A DNA stretch of 64,000 nt, taken from assembly GCA_913776195.1 (NCBI GenBank), contig CAJYMH010000029.1:24320-88319 (forward strand), read 5' to 3'. The stretch comes from an uncultured Caulobacter sp. (GTDB lineage: Bacteria; Pseudomonadota; Alphaproteobacteria; Caulobacterales; Caulobacteraceae). The position numbers were made by a program, and so were the translations under genes. The notes beneath the pieces are model-generated. The model was not told the DNA's origin. It made no database searches and saw only the letters and a list, made by a program, of their open reading frames with translations. This document shows positions 50,814-59,814 of the stretch, piece by piece. Positions within the stretch are counted from its first letter, which is position 1. Each line of letters opens with the position of its first letter.

Positions 50814-52385
50814 ATGAAACGCCTGACGGCGAGCCTTCTCGCCGCCGCGGCCTGCGCCGCCCTGTCCACCGCCGCCGAAGCCGCGCCGCGCCCCGTCGCC
50901 TTCGCGCCCCAGGCCGCCGCCACCGGCTCGCTGGTATTGCCGCTGTCGTCGGCCGCCGATCTGGAGACCCGCGGCGCCGCGCTGGATCCCGCCTCGCGCG
51001 CCGCCGTGGCCAAGGCCCTGACCGCCGCCAAGTTCACCTACAAGCCCAAGGCGGTTCTGTCTCTGCGCGGCATCGGCGCCTACGACCAGATCGTGGTGCT
51101 GGGCACTGGGACCAAGCCGCTGACCCCGGCGAAGGCCGCCGACCTGGGCGGGATCGCCGCCAAGCAGACCGGCAAGGACGCTGGTCCCGTGTCCATCGCC
51201 GCCGATGGGTTGGGCGACGCCGCCCATATCGCCCTGGGCGCGACCCTCGCGGGTTACAGCTTCGACCTCTACAAGCAGCCCCCATCCGATCCGGCCGAAC
51301 GCAAGGCGGACAAGCCGGCGCCCCTGACTGTCGTCACCACCCAGGGCGCAGCCGCCAAGGGCGTCTGGGATCGGGACGGCCAATCCCTCGCGGACGCTGT
51401 CGCCTTCACCCGCGATCTGGTCACCGAGCCGGCCAACAGCGTCTATCCGGAAGAGTTCGTGGCCCGCACCCGCAAGGCCTTCGAAGGCGTGCCGGGCGTG
51501 ACCATCGAAGTGCTCGACGTGCCCGCCATGGAGAAGGAAGGCATGGGCGCCATCCTCGGTGTCGGCATGGGCTCCAAGCGCCCGCCGCGCATGCTGGCCG
51601 TCCACTACAAGGGCGCCGGCGCGCCCGCCGCTCCGGTGGCCCTCGCCGGCAAGGGCATCACCTTCGACAGCGGCGGCATCTCGCTGAAGCCGAACCCCGG
51701 CATGTGGAAGATGAAGGACGATATGGCCGGCGCCGCGGCCGTGACCGGCGCGGTTCTGTCCCTTGCCAAGTCCAAGGCGCCGGTGAACGTGGTGGCGATC
51801 GCGGCCCTGGCTGAGAACATGCCCGACGGCGCAGCCATCCGCCCTGGCGACGTGCTGAAGACCATGACCGGCAAGACCATCGAGATCTGGAGCACCGACG
51901 CGGAAGGCCGCCTGGTCCTGGCCGACGGCGTGGCGTGGGCGGAAAAGCGCTACAAGCCCGCCGCCATAGTCGACGTGGCGACGCTGACCGGCGCCGTGGT
52001 GGGGGCTCTGGCGTCCGACTATGCCGGTGTGTTCAGCCGCCATGACGCCTTGGCTGATCAGCTTGAAGCCGCGGGCAAGACCTCGGGCGAGGCGCTGTGG
52101 CGTCTGCCCATGCACCCGTCCTACGCCGACCGCGTGAAGTCGGACATCGCCGACATCAAGAACACCGGCGAACCAGGACCGGGAGCCGGTCTGGGCGCCC
52201 AGATCATCGGCTTCTTCGTCAGTCCCGATATGCCGTGGGCTCATGTGGACATCGCCGGCACCGCCTGGGCCGACAGCGACCAGCCGACCGTACCCAAGGG
52301 CGCGACCGGCTACGGCGTGCGCCTGCTCGACCGCTTCGTGCGGGACTTCAAGCCAGTGCCGACCGCGCAGAGCGAAGCGCAGTAA
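50814..52385 (+). CDS. Exported leucyl aminopeptidase, M17 family
   Basis: A 523-residue zinc/manganese aminopeptidase. The catalytic domain has GKGITFDSGGISLKP, MKDDMAGAAAV and WSTDAEGRLVLADG (the family's NTDAEGRL with Ser for Asn), giving the metal ligands Lys, two Asp, Asp and Glu in the right order. Unusually for PepA-type enzymes it begins with a signal peptide (about 1-23, AAEAAP), so it is probably periplasmic. A strong terminator follows. Confidence 0.93.
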   Translation: MKRLTASLLAAAACAALSTAAEAAPRPVAFAPQAAATGSLVLPLSSAADLETRGAALDPASRAAVAKALTAAKFTYKPKAVLSLRGIGAYDQIVVLGTGTKPLTPAKAADLGGIAAKQTGKDAGPVSIAADGLGDAAHIALGATLAGYSFDLYKQPPSDPAERKADKPAPLTVVTTQGAAAKGVWDRDGQSLADAVAFTRDLVTEPANSVYPEEFVARTRKAFEGVPGVTIEVLDVPAMEKEGMGAILGVGMGSKRPPRMLAVHYKGAGAPAAPVALAGKGITFDSGGISLKPNPGMWKMKDDMAGAAAVTGAVLSLAKSKAPVNVVAIAALAENMPDGAAIRPGDVLKTMTGKTIEIWSTDAEGRLVLADGVAWAEKRYKPAAIVDVATLTGAVVGALASDYAGVFSRHDALADQLEAAGKTSGEALWRLPMHPSYADRVKSDIADIKNTGEPGPGAGLGAQIIGFFVSPDMPWAHVDIAGTAWADSDQPTVPKGATGYGVRLLDRFVRDFKPVPTAQSEAQ

Positions 52386-52393
52386 TAACGACA

Positions 52394-52428
52394 AAGGGCG
52401 GAGACCAAAGTCTCCGCCCTTCTTTGTT
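52394..52428 (+). terminator. Rho-independent terminator after M17 peptidase
   Basis: A perfect 12-bp stem (52394-52405 with 52410-52421), CAAA loop and a T-rich tail. Confidence 0.9.
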
Positions 52429-52447
52429 TCCGGCCCGCTCCTGTGTC

Positions 52448-54217
52448 TTAAGGACGGTCGATGTCGGCTTTCGTATAGGGACTCGGGCCGCCTTCGGCGA
52501 TGAAACGGTCAACCCGGGCGTTCAGCACCGGCAGGGTCACCGAGCCGAGTTGCAGCACGGTGTCGTGGAAGTTGCGGATATCGAACTTCGGGCCCAGGGC
52601 CTTCTCCGCGCGGGCGCGGGCGTTCACGATCTCCATCTCACCCAGATAGTAGGACAGCGCCTGGCCTGGCCAGGCGATGTAGCGATCCACCTCAGTGGTG
52701 ATCTCGTGCTCGGCCAGGGCGGTGTTGGCGGCCAGGAAGTCCTGCGCCTGCTTGCGGGTCCAGCCCTTGGCGTGGATGCCGGTGTCGACCACCAGGCGCG
52801 AGGCGCGCCACTGCTGGTAGCTCAGCATGCCGAACAGCTCGTAAGGCGTCTCGTACATGCCCATCTCTTCGCCCAGCTTCTCGGTATAGAGGGCCCAGCC
52901 CTCGCCGAAGGCCGAGATGTAGCTCTTGCGGCGGAAGTCGGGCTGCTGCTGCTCGGCCGCCAGCGGCATCTGGAACGCGTGGCCCGGCGCGGACTCGTGC
53001 AGGGTCAGGGCAGGCAGGGAGTAGAGCCCCCGCGCCGGCAGGTTGTAGGTGTTCACCAAATAGACGCCCGGGCCGCCGCGGCCCGAGGTGTAGAAAGGCG
53101 CGATGTCGTCCGGCACGGGGATGATGGCGAAGCGCTTGCGCGGCAGGTAGCCGAAATACTGCTCGGCCTTGCCGTCGAACTTCTTCGAGATCCACGCCGC
53201 CCGCATCAGCAGCTCTTCCGGCGTCTTGGCGTAGAACTGCGGATCGGTGCGCAGGAAGTTCAGGAACGCCGGCAGGTCGCCCTTGAAGCCCGTCTGGGCC
53301 ATGACGTCCTTCATCCGCGCATTGATCGCGGCGACTTCCTTCAGGCCGATCTCGTGAACCTGATCGGCGGTCAGATCGAGGGTCGTGAACTCCTTGATCT
53401 TGGCCTGGTAGTAGGCCTTGCCGTCCGGAAGAGTCACGGCGCCCAGCTCGGTGCGGGCCTTGGGCTCGTACTCGGTCTGGTAGAAGGTCTTCAGCTTGCC
53501 GTAGGCTGGCAGGACGCCAGTCTTGATGGCCGCCACGCCCTGAGCGCGCAGTTCGGCCTGAAGCTCGGGCGAGAAGGTGGCGGGGAAGGCCTTGAACGGC
53601 GCGTAGTAGGCGACGTCTTCAGGCGTCTTGGCGTTGGTCACCGAGACGATCGTCCCGTCGCGGCCCTGCAGCGTGATCTTCGGCGGGGTGAAGCCGCGCT
53701 TCAGTCCGGCGCGCATGTTGACGATCTGCTCGTCGAAATAGCGCGGGAAGTCGTTCAGCTGGGCGATGTAGTTGCGGTAGTCGCGCTCGGTCAGCAGCTT
53801 GCGGCGGGCGACTCCGGACAGGTTGCTCCAGAACGCTGTGTCGGCGTTCAGCGGCTTCTCGTAGTCTTTGAAGCGCTGGTTGGCGATCAGCACATCGATC
53901 TGAGCCTTGTAGACCGCGTAGTTCACCTGCTGCTCGGGCGAGAGCTCCGCGACCTTGATCGCCTTCAGCTGGGCGTCGACGTTTTCCCAGTACTTCAGGC
54001 GCATGGCCTGGGTGGCGGCGTCGACCTTGGCCAGGCGGGGGGAGACGGCGTCCTGGTTGTCCTCGTCGACCTCGCCGCGAAGCTCGGCTTGCCGCCAGGC
54101 CCATTCGCGCTTGTAGACGGTCTCGAACTGGGTGTCGGCGGCGGTCTGGGCGTGGACCGATGTCCCGCACATCAGGAGGACGGCCGACACGGCCGCCGCG
54201 CTGAGGATCTTCTTCAT
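52448..54217 (-). CDS. Exported DUF885 family peptidase-like protein
   Basis: A 589-residue protein with signal peptide (about 1-23, SVHAQ). The HExxxGH motif (LHESAPGHAFQ, about residue 418) and downstream FGEGWALYTEKLGEEMG form the gluzincin-like metal site of DUF885, distantly related to carboxypeptidases. It lies 38 bases after the GntR gene of the hydroxyproline-type cluster on the same strand and may be read from that operon, adding peptide breakdown. Confidence 0.9.
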   Translation of the reverse strand: MKKILSAAAVSAVLLMCGTSVHAQTAADTQFETVYKREWAWRQAELRGEVDEDNQDAVSPRLAKVDAATQAMRLKYWENVDAQLKAIKVAELSPEQQVNYAVYKAQIDVLIANQRFKDYEKPLNADTAFWSNLSGVARRKLLTERDYRNYIAQLNDFPRYFDEQIVNMRAGLKRGFTPPKITLQGRDGTIVSVTNAKTPEDVAYYAPFKAFPATFSPELQAELRAQGVAAIKTGVLPAYGKLKTFYQTEYEPKARTELGAVTLPDGKAYYQAKIKEFTTLDLTADQVHEIGLKEVAAINARMKDVMAQTGFKGDLPAFLNFLRTDPQFYAKTPEELLMRAAWISKKFDGKAEQYFGYLPRKRFAIIPVPDDIAPFYTSGRGGPGVYLVNTYNLPARGLYSLPALTLHESAPGHAFQMPLAAEQQQPDFRRKSYISAFGEGWALYTEKLGEEMGMYETPYELFGMLSYQQWRASRLVVDTGIHAKGWTRKQAQDFLAANTALAEHEITTEVDRYIAWPGQALSYYLGEMEIVNARARAEKALGPKFDIRNFHDTVLQLGSVTLPVLNARVDRFIAEGGPSPYTKADIDRP

Positions 54218-54255
54218 CGTCGTTCCCGGCTTCAGGTGTTCTGGGGAAATGGGAT

Positions 54256-54909
54256 TTAGTCGGTGGTCCGCGCGAGCTGCTCGCGCAGGTCGGCCAAGGC
54301 GCCGGCGATGTGGTCGCGGACCAGCCGCTCGACCGTATCGCCGTCGCCGGCCAGCCAGGCCTCCAGCAGGGCATGGTGCTCGTCGGCGGCGCGCGTGTGC
54401 CGTTCCTGCGGTTCCAGGTGAACGCGCACATAGCGCTCGGCCAGGACATGCAGGCGCTCGACCAGCTGGGTGGTCACGGCGAGGCCGCTGGGCCGCACCA
54501 TGCCCATGTGGAATTCGCGGTTCAGGTGAACCGCCTCGGGCGCGTGCGGATCGGTCTGGGCGTCCATGGCCATCAGGGCGGTGCGCGCCGCCACCCTGTC
54601 GTCGTCCGTCGCCTTGCGGCAGGCGAGGGCGGCGGCGTCAGGCTCGATCTTCAGGCGAAGTGCGAAGACCTCCTCGGCCTCCGTCGCGCTGAGGGGCGCG
54701 ACGAAGAAACCGCGGTTGGCGTGCGAGGTCAGAAGTCCGTCCTGCTCCAACCGGGCCATGGCCTCGCGCAGGGGGATCTTGCTGACCCCCAGCTCGGCGG
54801 CCAAGGCGTCCTGACGGATCACCCCGCCGGGCGCGATCAGCCCCGACAGGATTCGTTCGCGGACAAGCCCGTAGACCTGGTCGGAGAGGGTGCGGACGAC
54901 GATGCTCAT
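54256..54909 (-). CDS. GntR family regulator, FCD (FadR) subfamily
   Basis: A 217-residue regulator with a winged helix N-terminus (IRQDALAAELGVSKIPLREAM, about 31-51) and a helical FCD ligand domain with the metal-binding His pattern (LNREFHMGMV, DEHHALLEAW). It overlaps the permease stop by four bases and so is part of the catabolic operon. It probably controls the divergent promoters near 58850, where a GTATAC-centred palindrome is found. Likely effector: hydroxyproline, proline or a pathway intermediate. Confidence 0.9.
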   Translation of the reverse strand: MSIVVRTLSDQVYGLVRERILSGLIAPGGVIRQDALAAELGVSKIPLREAMARLEQDGLLTSHANRGFFVAPLSATEAEEVFALRLKIEPDAAALACRKATDDDRVAARTALMAMDAQTDPHAPEAVHLNREFHMGMVRPSGLAVTTQLVERLHVLAERYVRVHLEPQERHTRAADEHHALLEAWLAGDGDTVERLVRDHIAGALADLREQLARTTD

Positions 54910-56321
54910 GCCGGCTTATTTTCTCCCGCCAGGGCGCTGTGGCGGCGACCGTAGAAGAAGTAGATCAACAAACCGACCACATTCCACGCCAGGAAGCGCA
55001 GCATGGTCGAAGGCGGCAGGCTGATGAAGAGGTAAAGGCAGCCGGCGATGGTCAGCGGGCCGACCACCCAGGGCAGCGGGCAACGGAAGACGCGCGGCAG
55101 ATCCGGGTGGGTCTTGCGCATCACCATCATGCAGACGGCGGCGGCCACGAAGGCGGCCAAGGTGCCCGCGTTGGACAGTTCGGCGATCTCGTCCAGGCGG
55201 AAGAAGCCGGCCACCGCGGCCACGAAGCAGCCGGTGATGATAGTGATGGTGGTGGGGGTGCCGAACTTGGGGTGAACCTTGGACAGGCCGCGCGGCAGCA
55301 GACCGTCGCGCGACATGACGAAGAACACGCGGCTCTGGCCGAACATCATGACCAAGATCACGGTGGGCAGGGCGATGATGGCGGCGGCGGCGATCAGGGT
55401 GCCGGCCACCGGATGGCCCAGGCTGCGCAGGACGAACGCCAGGGGCTCGCCGCTCTTGGCGAATTCCTGGAACGGCCAGGCGCCGACGGCGCAGGCGGCC
55501 ACGGCCATGTAGATCACGGTGCACAGGGCCATCGAGCCGATGATGCCGATGGTCAGGTCGCGGCCGGGGTTCTTGGCTTCCTCGGCCGAGGTCGATACGG
55601 CGTCGAAGCCGAAGAAGGCGAAGAACACGATGGCGGCGGCGGCCATGACGCCCTTCATCGCGCCGTCCACCGAGTGGGCCCCGAAGCCGTAGGGCATGAA
55701 CGGCTGGAAGTTCTCCGGCTTGATGTACCACATGGTGAAGCCGACGAAGGCGGCCAGGGCCACCAGCTTCACCCCCACCAGCACCAGGTTCACCGTGGCG
55801 CTTTCCTTGGCGCCGACCACCAGCAGGGCGGTTACGGCGAGGGAGATCAGCACGGCGGGCAGGTTCACGATCCCGCCCGCGTGCGGTCCCGCCAGCAAGA
55901 CGTCGGGTATGGGGACGTTCATGGCCTGGATCAGGCCTGAGACATAGGCCGACCAGCCCGCGGCGACGGCGGAACAGGCGACGGAGTATTCGAGCACAAG
56001 GCTCCAGCCGATGACCCAGGCCACGGCTTCGCCCAGGGCGACGTAGGAATAGGTGTAGGCGCTGCCCGCGGCGGGCAGGGCGGTGGCCAGTTCGGCGTAG
56101 GCGAGAGCGGCGCAGGCGCAGATCGCTCCCGCGATGGCGAACGCCAGGATCACCGCCGGGCCGGCGCGATCGGCGCCGACGCCCGTCAGGGTGTAGATGC
56201 CGGTGCCGACGATGGCTCCGACGCCCATGGCCACAAGATGCGGCCAGCTCAACGTCGGGATCAGCTTGCGGTCCGCCTCATGCGAGAATAGCGAGCTTAC
56301 GATCTTTCTGCGGCCTAGCAT
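54906..56321 (-). CDS. APC superfamily amino acid permease
   Basis: A 471-residue protein with about 12-14 membrane helices. The N-terminal motif VAMGVGAIVGTGIYTLTGV and later FFAFFGFDAVSTSAEEAKNPGRD are typical of the cationic amino acid transporter-like branch of the APC family. In this operon it is the likely importer of hydroxyproline, proline or related amino acids. The ATG at 56321 follows AAAGGGGGC. Confidence 0.92.
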   Translation of the reverse strand: MLGRRKIVSSLFSHEADRKLIPTLSWPHLVAMGVGAIVGTGIYTLTGVGADRAGPAVILAFAIAGAICACAALAYAELATALPAAGSAYTYSYVALGEAVAWVIGWSLVLEYSVACSAVAAGWSAYVSGLIQAMNVPIPDVLLAGPHAGGIVNLPAVLISLAVTALLVVGAKESATVNLVLVGVKLVALAAFVGFTMWYIKPENFQPFMPYGFGAHSVDGAMKGVMAAAAIVFFAFFGFDAVSTSAEEAKNPGRDLTIGIIGSMALCTVIYMAVAACAVGAWPFQEFAKSGEPLAFVLRSLGHPVAGTLIAAAAIIALPTVILVMMFGQSRVFFVMSRDGLLPRGLSKVHPKFGTPTTITIITGCFVAAVAGFFRLDEIAELSNAGTLAAFVAAAVCMMVMRKTHPDLPRVFRCPLPWVVGPLTIAGCLYLFISLPPSTMLRFLAWNVVGLLIYFFYGRRHSALAGENKPA

Positions 56322-56365
56322 TACGCCCCCTTTTTGTTTGTCCCGCGCCAAAGAGGCGACGGTAA

Positions 56366-57568
56366 TCAGCCGAACGGCGCCTCCAGGGAAGGCGAGGGTT
56401 CTGTGAACCAGGCCGCGCCTTCCTCGGTGACGTAGAAGTGGTCTTCAAGCCGGATGCCGAAGGCGCCCGGAATGACGATCATGGGTTCGTTGCTGAAGCA
56501 CATGCCCGGCGCCAGCGGGGTCTTGTCCCCGCGCACCAGATAGGCCGGCTCATGGATGGAAAGGCCGATGCCGTGGCCCGTGCGGTGAGGCAGGCCGGGC
56601 AGGCGGTAGTCGGGGCCCAGGCCGGCGCCTTCCAGCACGCGGCGGGCGACAGCGTCGATGTCTTCGCAGGGCACGCCTGGACGCACGGCGTCGAACGCCG
56701 CCTTCTGCGCACGATGCTCCAGTTCCCACATGCGGGCGTGGTGCTCGGTCGGTTCGCCGAACACGTAGGTGCGGGTGATGTCGGCGTTGTAGCCGTCCAC
56801 CAGGCAACCCGTGTCGATCAGGACGATGTCGCCCTCTGACAGTTGCTGGTCGCCGGGAACGCCGTGGGGATAGGAGGTCGCCTCGCCGAACTGCACAGCG
56901 CAGAAGCTGCTGCCGCCGTCAGCGCCCATGGTGCGATGGGCGCTGTCGATGAAGTGACGCACTTCGCTGGCGCGGATGCCTGGCGCCAGGATGCGGGCGG
57001 TGCGGCGATGAACTTCCAGCGTGATCGCCTTGGCCTCGCGCATCAGGTCCAGCTCGGCCGCCGACTTGTACATCCGGCAGCCGTTGATGACAGGCGAGGC
57101 GTCGACCAGGCTCATGGAGCCGGCCTGCTTGCGCAGTTCGTTGGCCGTGAGGAACGAGGCGAGGGGATCGAGGGCGACGGTGTCGACGCTCATCTCGCGC
57201 AGGACCGCAGCGGTCAGGGCGTAAGGGTTCTCGTCTTCTTCCCAGCTGCGCACCGTGGAGGGAATCTTCATACCGGCTTCCAGGGAGCCGATCTCGAAGG
57301 CGGGGCAGATCATGACCGGCTCGCCCTTGCGGGGCAGCACCATGGCGACCAGACGCTCGGTCGCGCCCCAGGCCAGGCCGGTGAAGTAGCGCAGGCTGTG
57401 GCCGGCGTTGACGATCATGGCGTCCACGCCGTGATCCGTCATCAGGCGGCGGGCCTTGTCGAGTCGCTGCTGGTGTTCGTCGGCGCCGATCCGCCGCACC
57501 CGCTGGGCGGGCGGCGAAATCTGGGACAGTTCAATCTGCGCTGTGGAGCCCCCGACGCCCTTGGTCAT
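56366..57568 (-). CDS. M24 family peptidase (Xaa-Pro aminopeptidase/prolidase-like)
   Basis: A 400-residue protein with a creatinase-like N-terminal domain and a pita-bread catalytic domain. Metal ligands are visible in LIDTGCLVDGYNADITRTY (two Asp), HRTGHGIGLSIHE (His), FSNEPMIVIP and RLEDHFYV (two Glu). The family cleaves X-Pro bonds, or creatine-like substrates. Its place between the flavin dehydrogenase and the permease suggests that it frees proline or hydroxyproline from peptides. The start overlaps the upstream stop (ATGA). Confidence 0.92.
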   Translation of the reverse strand: MTKGVGGSTAQIELSQISPPAQRVRRIGADEHQQRLDKARRLMTDHGVDAMIVNAGHSLRYFTGLAWGATERLVAMVLPRKGEPVMICPAFEIGSLEAGMKIPSTVRSWEEDENPYALTAAVLREMSVDTVALDPLASFLTANELRKQAGSMSLVDASPVINGCRMYKSAAELDLMREAKAITLEVHRRTARILAPGIRASEVRHFIDSAHRTMGADGGSSFCAVQFGEATSYPHGVPGDQQLSEGDIVLIDTGCLVDGYNADITRTYVFGEPTEHHARMWELEHRAQKAAFDAVRPGVPCEDIDAVARRVLEGAGLGPDYRLPGLPHRTGHGIGLSIHEPAYLVRGDKTPLAPGMCFSNEPMIVIPGAFGIRLEDHFYVTEEGAAWFTEPSPSLEAPFG

Positions 57569-58827
57569 GCGCGCTTGGCCTTTCTCGACTCGAAACGGTT
57601 CAGGTCGAATGGCTGTAGCGCGACCGGCGGCGTGCGACCATCCGCGACAGCGGCGACGATCTCCGCCGTGATCGGCCCGAGGGTAAGCCCCAAATGCTGG
57701 TGCCCAAAAGCGTAGAATAGGTTCCGCGCCACACCCGACTGGCCGATAGCAGGCAGGTAGTCCGGCAGGGTCGGGCGGCAGCCGATCCAGGCGCTGGGCT
57801 CGCCGCGCACCGGCAGGCCGAGGGCTTTCACATGGGCCGCCAGGCGGGCCCACTTTCGCGGATCGGGCTTTTGTCCGGCCTTGCCGAATTCCACAAAGCT
57901 GGCCGCCTGCAGTCCTCCGGCGAAGCGGGTGACGATCATCGAGCGGTCCTCGAACACGATCGGCGACAGCTCGGACGGCCAGTCATGGTCCGTCCAGCGC
58001 AGATGATAGCCGCGCTCGGCGATCAGAGGCGTGTTGTGCCCCAGATCGCTCATGAGCCTTGCGGAGCCAACGCCTGCGGCCACCAGAATGATGTCCGCGC
58101 TTAGGGTCGAACCGTCGGTCAGATGAGCTGTGGCGACGCCGTCCTTCTGCGAAAGCGATTCAACGCGGCTGGGGATCAACTCTCCGCCCGCGGCGCGGAA
58201 CGCCGCCTCCAGCGTGTCCGCGAGTTCGCTCAGATCCGTGACCTGCGCAGTGCCGGAAAAGCGTATGCCGTCCACCGGCCGGTTGTGGGTCAGTCCCCAC
58301 AGACTATCGAGCGTGGCGTCTGGTAGAGGCTGGATACGCGCTGTGCCAGTGTCGGCGGCGGCCCACGCGGCGCGACCGAGGCTGGCGGTCTGTTCGGATT
58401 CCCAGACCAGCAGATGTCCGCTCTCCGACAGCAGGTCGGCGCGGCCGACATCCTTGGTCAGGCGACGCCAGGCGGGCAGGGCGTGCAGGAGAAGTGAGCC
58501 GAGAGCCTCCGCCCCCAAGGCGAAGTTCTCCTTGCGAGCGGCGGTGAGGAAGCGGCGAGCCCAGGGCAGGAACACCAGTGGCGCCCGCACATCCAGCGCG
58601 CCGCCGCGACCGAACCAGCGGCGCGGAACAGAGCGGATGTTCGACCATGACGCCAGAGGCTCAACCTGTTCGATGGCGATATGGCCGGCGTTTCCCAGCG
58701 AAGCGGCTGAACCGTCGCATGGATCGACGAGCGTGGTTTCGAGGCCCAGCTGGCGCAGACGGAAGGCGCTGGCCGCTCCCACGACGCCCCCTCCGATCAC
58801 CAGTGCTGATTTAGCCGTCCGAGGCAC
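57565..58827 (-). CDS. FAD-dependent D-amino-acid dehydrogenase (probable D-hydroxyproline dehydrogenase)
   Basis: A 420-residue flavoprotein of the DAO/DadA family: N-terminal dinucleotide motif ALVIGGGVVGAASAFRL, LGNAGHIAIEQV, and the C-terminal flavin/substrate segment FYAFGHQHLGLTLGPITAEI. With a proline-racemase-type epimerase and a DapA-type deaminase encoded divergently, the best reading is oxidation of cis-4-hydroxy-D-proline to 1-pyrroline-4-hydroxy-2-carboxylate. General D-amino-acid or D-proline oxidation is the alternative. First gene of the leftward operon. Confidence 0.88.
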   Translation of the reverse strand: MPRTAKSALVIGGGVVGAASAFRLRQLGLETTLVDPCDGSAASLGNAGHIAIEQVEPLASWSNIRSVPRRWFGRGGALDVRAPLVFLPWARRFLTAARKENFALGAEALGSLLLHALPAWRRLTKDVGRADLLSESGHLLVWESEQTASLGRAAWAAADTGTARIQPLPDATLDSLWGLTHNRPVDGIRFSGTAQVTDLSELADTLEAAFRAAGGELIPSRVESLSQKDGVATAHLTDGSTLSADIILVAAGVGSARLMSDLGHNTPLIAERGYHLRWTDHDWPSELSPIVFEDRSMIVTRFAGGLQAASFVEFGKAGQKPDPRKWARLAAHVKALGLPVRGEPSAWIGCRPTLPDYLPAIGQSGVARNLFYAFGHQHLGLTLGPITAEIVAAVADGRTPPVALQPFDLNRFESRKAKRA

Positions 58828-58850
58828 CTTGCCATCCGTCTCGTCTTCGA

Positions 58851-58864
58851 TATCGTATACGGTA
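58851..58864. promoter_or_regulatory. Candidate GntR operator between divergent operons
   Basis: TATCGTATACGGTA, 12 of 14 positions palindromic about a perfect CGTATACG core, between the two divergent starts. GTATAC-centred palindromes are typical of FCD-type GntR regulators such as the one encoded at 54256-54909. Confidence 0.55.
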
Positions 58865-58886
58865 GACGATCTTGAAGGAGAAACAA

Positions 58887-59795
58887 GTGTCTTCCACCTG
58901 CGATTGGACGGGCGTCATCCCGGCCGCCACCACCCAGTTCACCCCCGACCTGGCGGTCGATCTGGACGCAACCCAGCAGGTTCAGGACGGCCTGATCAAC
59001 GATGGCGTCAACGGCCTGATCATCATCGGCACCGTGGGCGAGAACAACTCCCTTGAGCCGCAAGAAAAGCGCGATGTGGTTCGCTCCGCCGTGGAAACGT
59101 CCAACGGCCGCGTCCCGGTGATCGCCGGCTGCGCAGAACTGACGACCCCTCGCGCCGTCGCTTTCGCCAAGGATGTGGAGAAGATGGGCGCCACCGGCAT
59201 CATGCTGCTGCCCGCCATGGTGTACGTCCCGACCGAGGAAGAGCTGCACGCCCACTTCCGTACGGTGGCCGAGGCGACCTCGCTGCCGATCATGCTCTAC
59301 AACAATCCGCCGGCCTACCGCACCAGCGTCTCCATGAAGACCCTGCACTCGCTGGCTAACGTGCCGAACGTGGTGGCCGTGAAGGAAAGCGCGCCGGATC
59401 CGCGCCGCTTCACCGACCTCTATAATGAGTTCGGCGACCGCTACACCCTGTTCGCCGGTCTGGACGATGTAGCCTTCGAAGGCCTGCTGCTGGGCGCCCA
59501 AGGCTGGGTCTCCGGCTTGACCAACGCCTTCCCGCAAGAATCCCTGGCCCTGGTGGCCGCGCTGAAGGCTGGCGATCTGGTTCGCGCCCGCGAGATCTAC
59601 CGCTGGTTCATGCCGCTGCTTCACCTCGACGCCGAGCATGATCTCGTCCAGTCGATCAAGCTGGCCGAACAGATCATGGGGCGTGGTTCGGAGCGCGTGC
59701 GCATGCCGCGTCTGCCGCTGTCGGGCGCGCGTCGCGAGCAAGTGACCAAGATGGTCGAGCGCGCGGCCGAGACTCGTCCCACCCTGACCAAATAA
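58887..59795 (+). CDS. DapA-family lyase (probable 1-pyrroline-4-hydroxy-2-carboxylate deaminase)
   Basis: A 302-residue TIM-barrel protein of the dihydrodipicolinate synthase/N-acetylneuraminate lyase family. The Schiff-base Lys166 (VVAVKES) and Tyr138 (MLYNNP) have the E. coli DapA spacing of 28. The nucleotide-loop equivalent reads IGTVGENNSL. In hydroxyproline degradation a DapA homologue deaminates 1-pyrroline-4-hydroxy-2-carboxylate to 2-ketoglutarate semialdehyde. Context favours that role over lysine synthesis. The GTG at 58887 is chosen because AAGGAG lies 6 bases upstream. Confidence 0.9.
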   Translation: MSSTCDWTGVIPAATTQFTPDLAVDLDATQQVQDGLINDGVNGLIIIGTVGENNSLEPQEKRDVVRSAVETSNGRVPVIAGCAELTTPRAVAFAKDVEKMGATGIMLLPAMVYVPTEEELHAHFRTVAEATSLPIMLYNNPPAYRTSVSMKTLHSLANVPNVVAVKESAPDPRRFTDLYNEFGDRYTLFAGLDDVAFEGLLLGAQGWVSGLTNAFPQESLALVAALKAGDLVRAREIYRWFMPLLHLDAEHDLVQSIKLAEQIMGRGSERVRMPRLPLSGARREQVTKMVERAAETRPTLTK

Positions 59796-59814
59796 GCCGC
59801 TTATAGAGTTGGGA

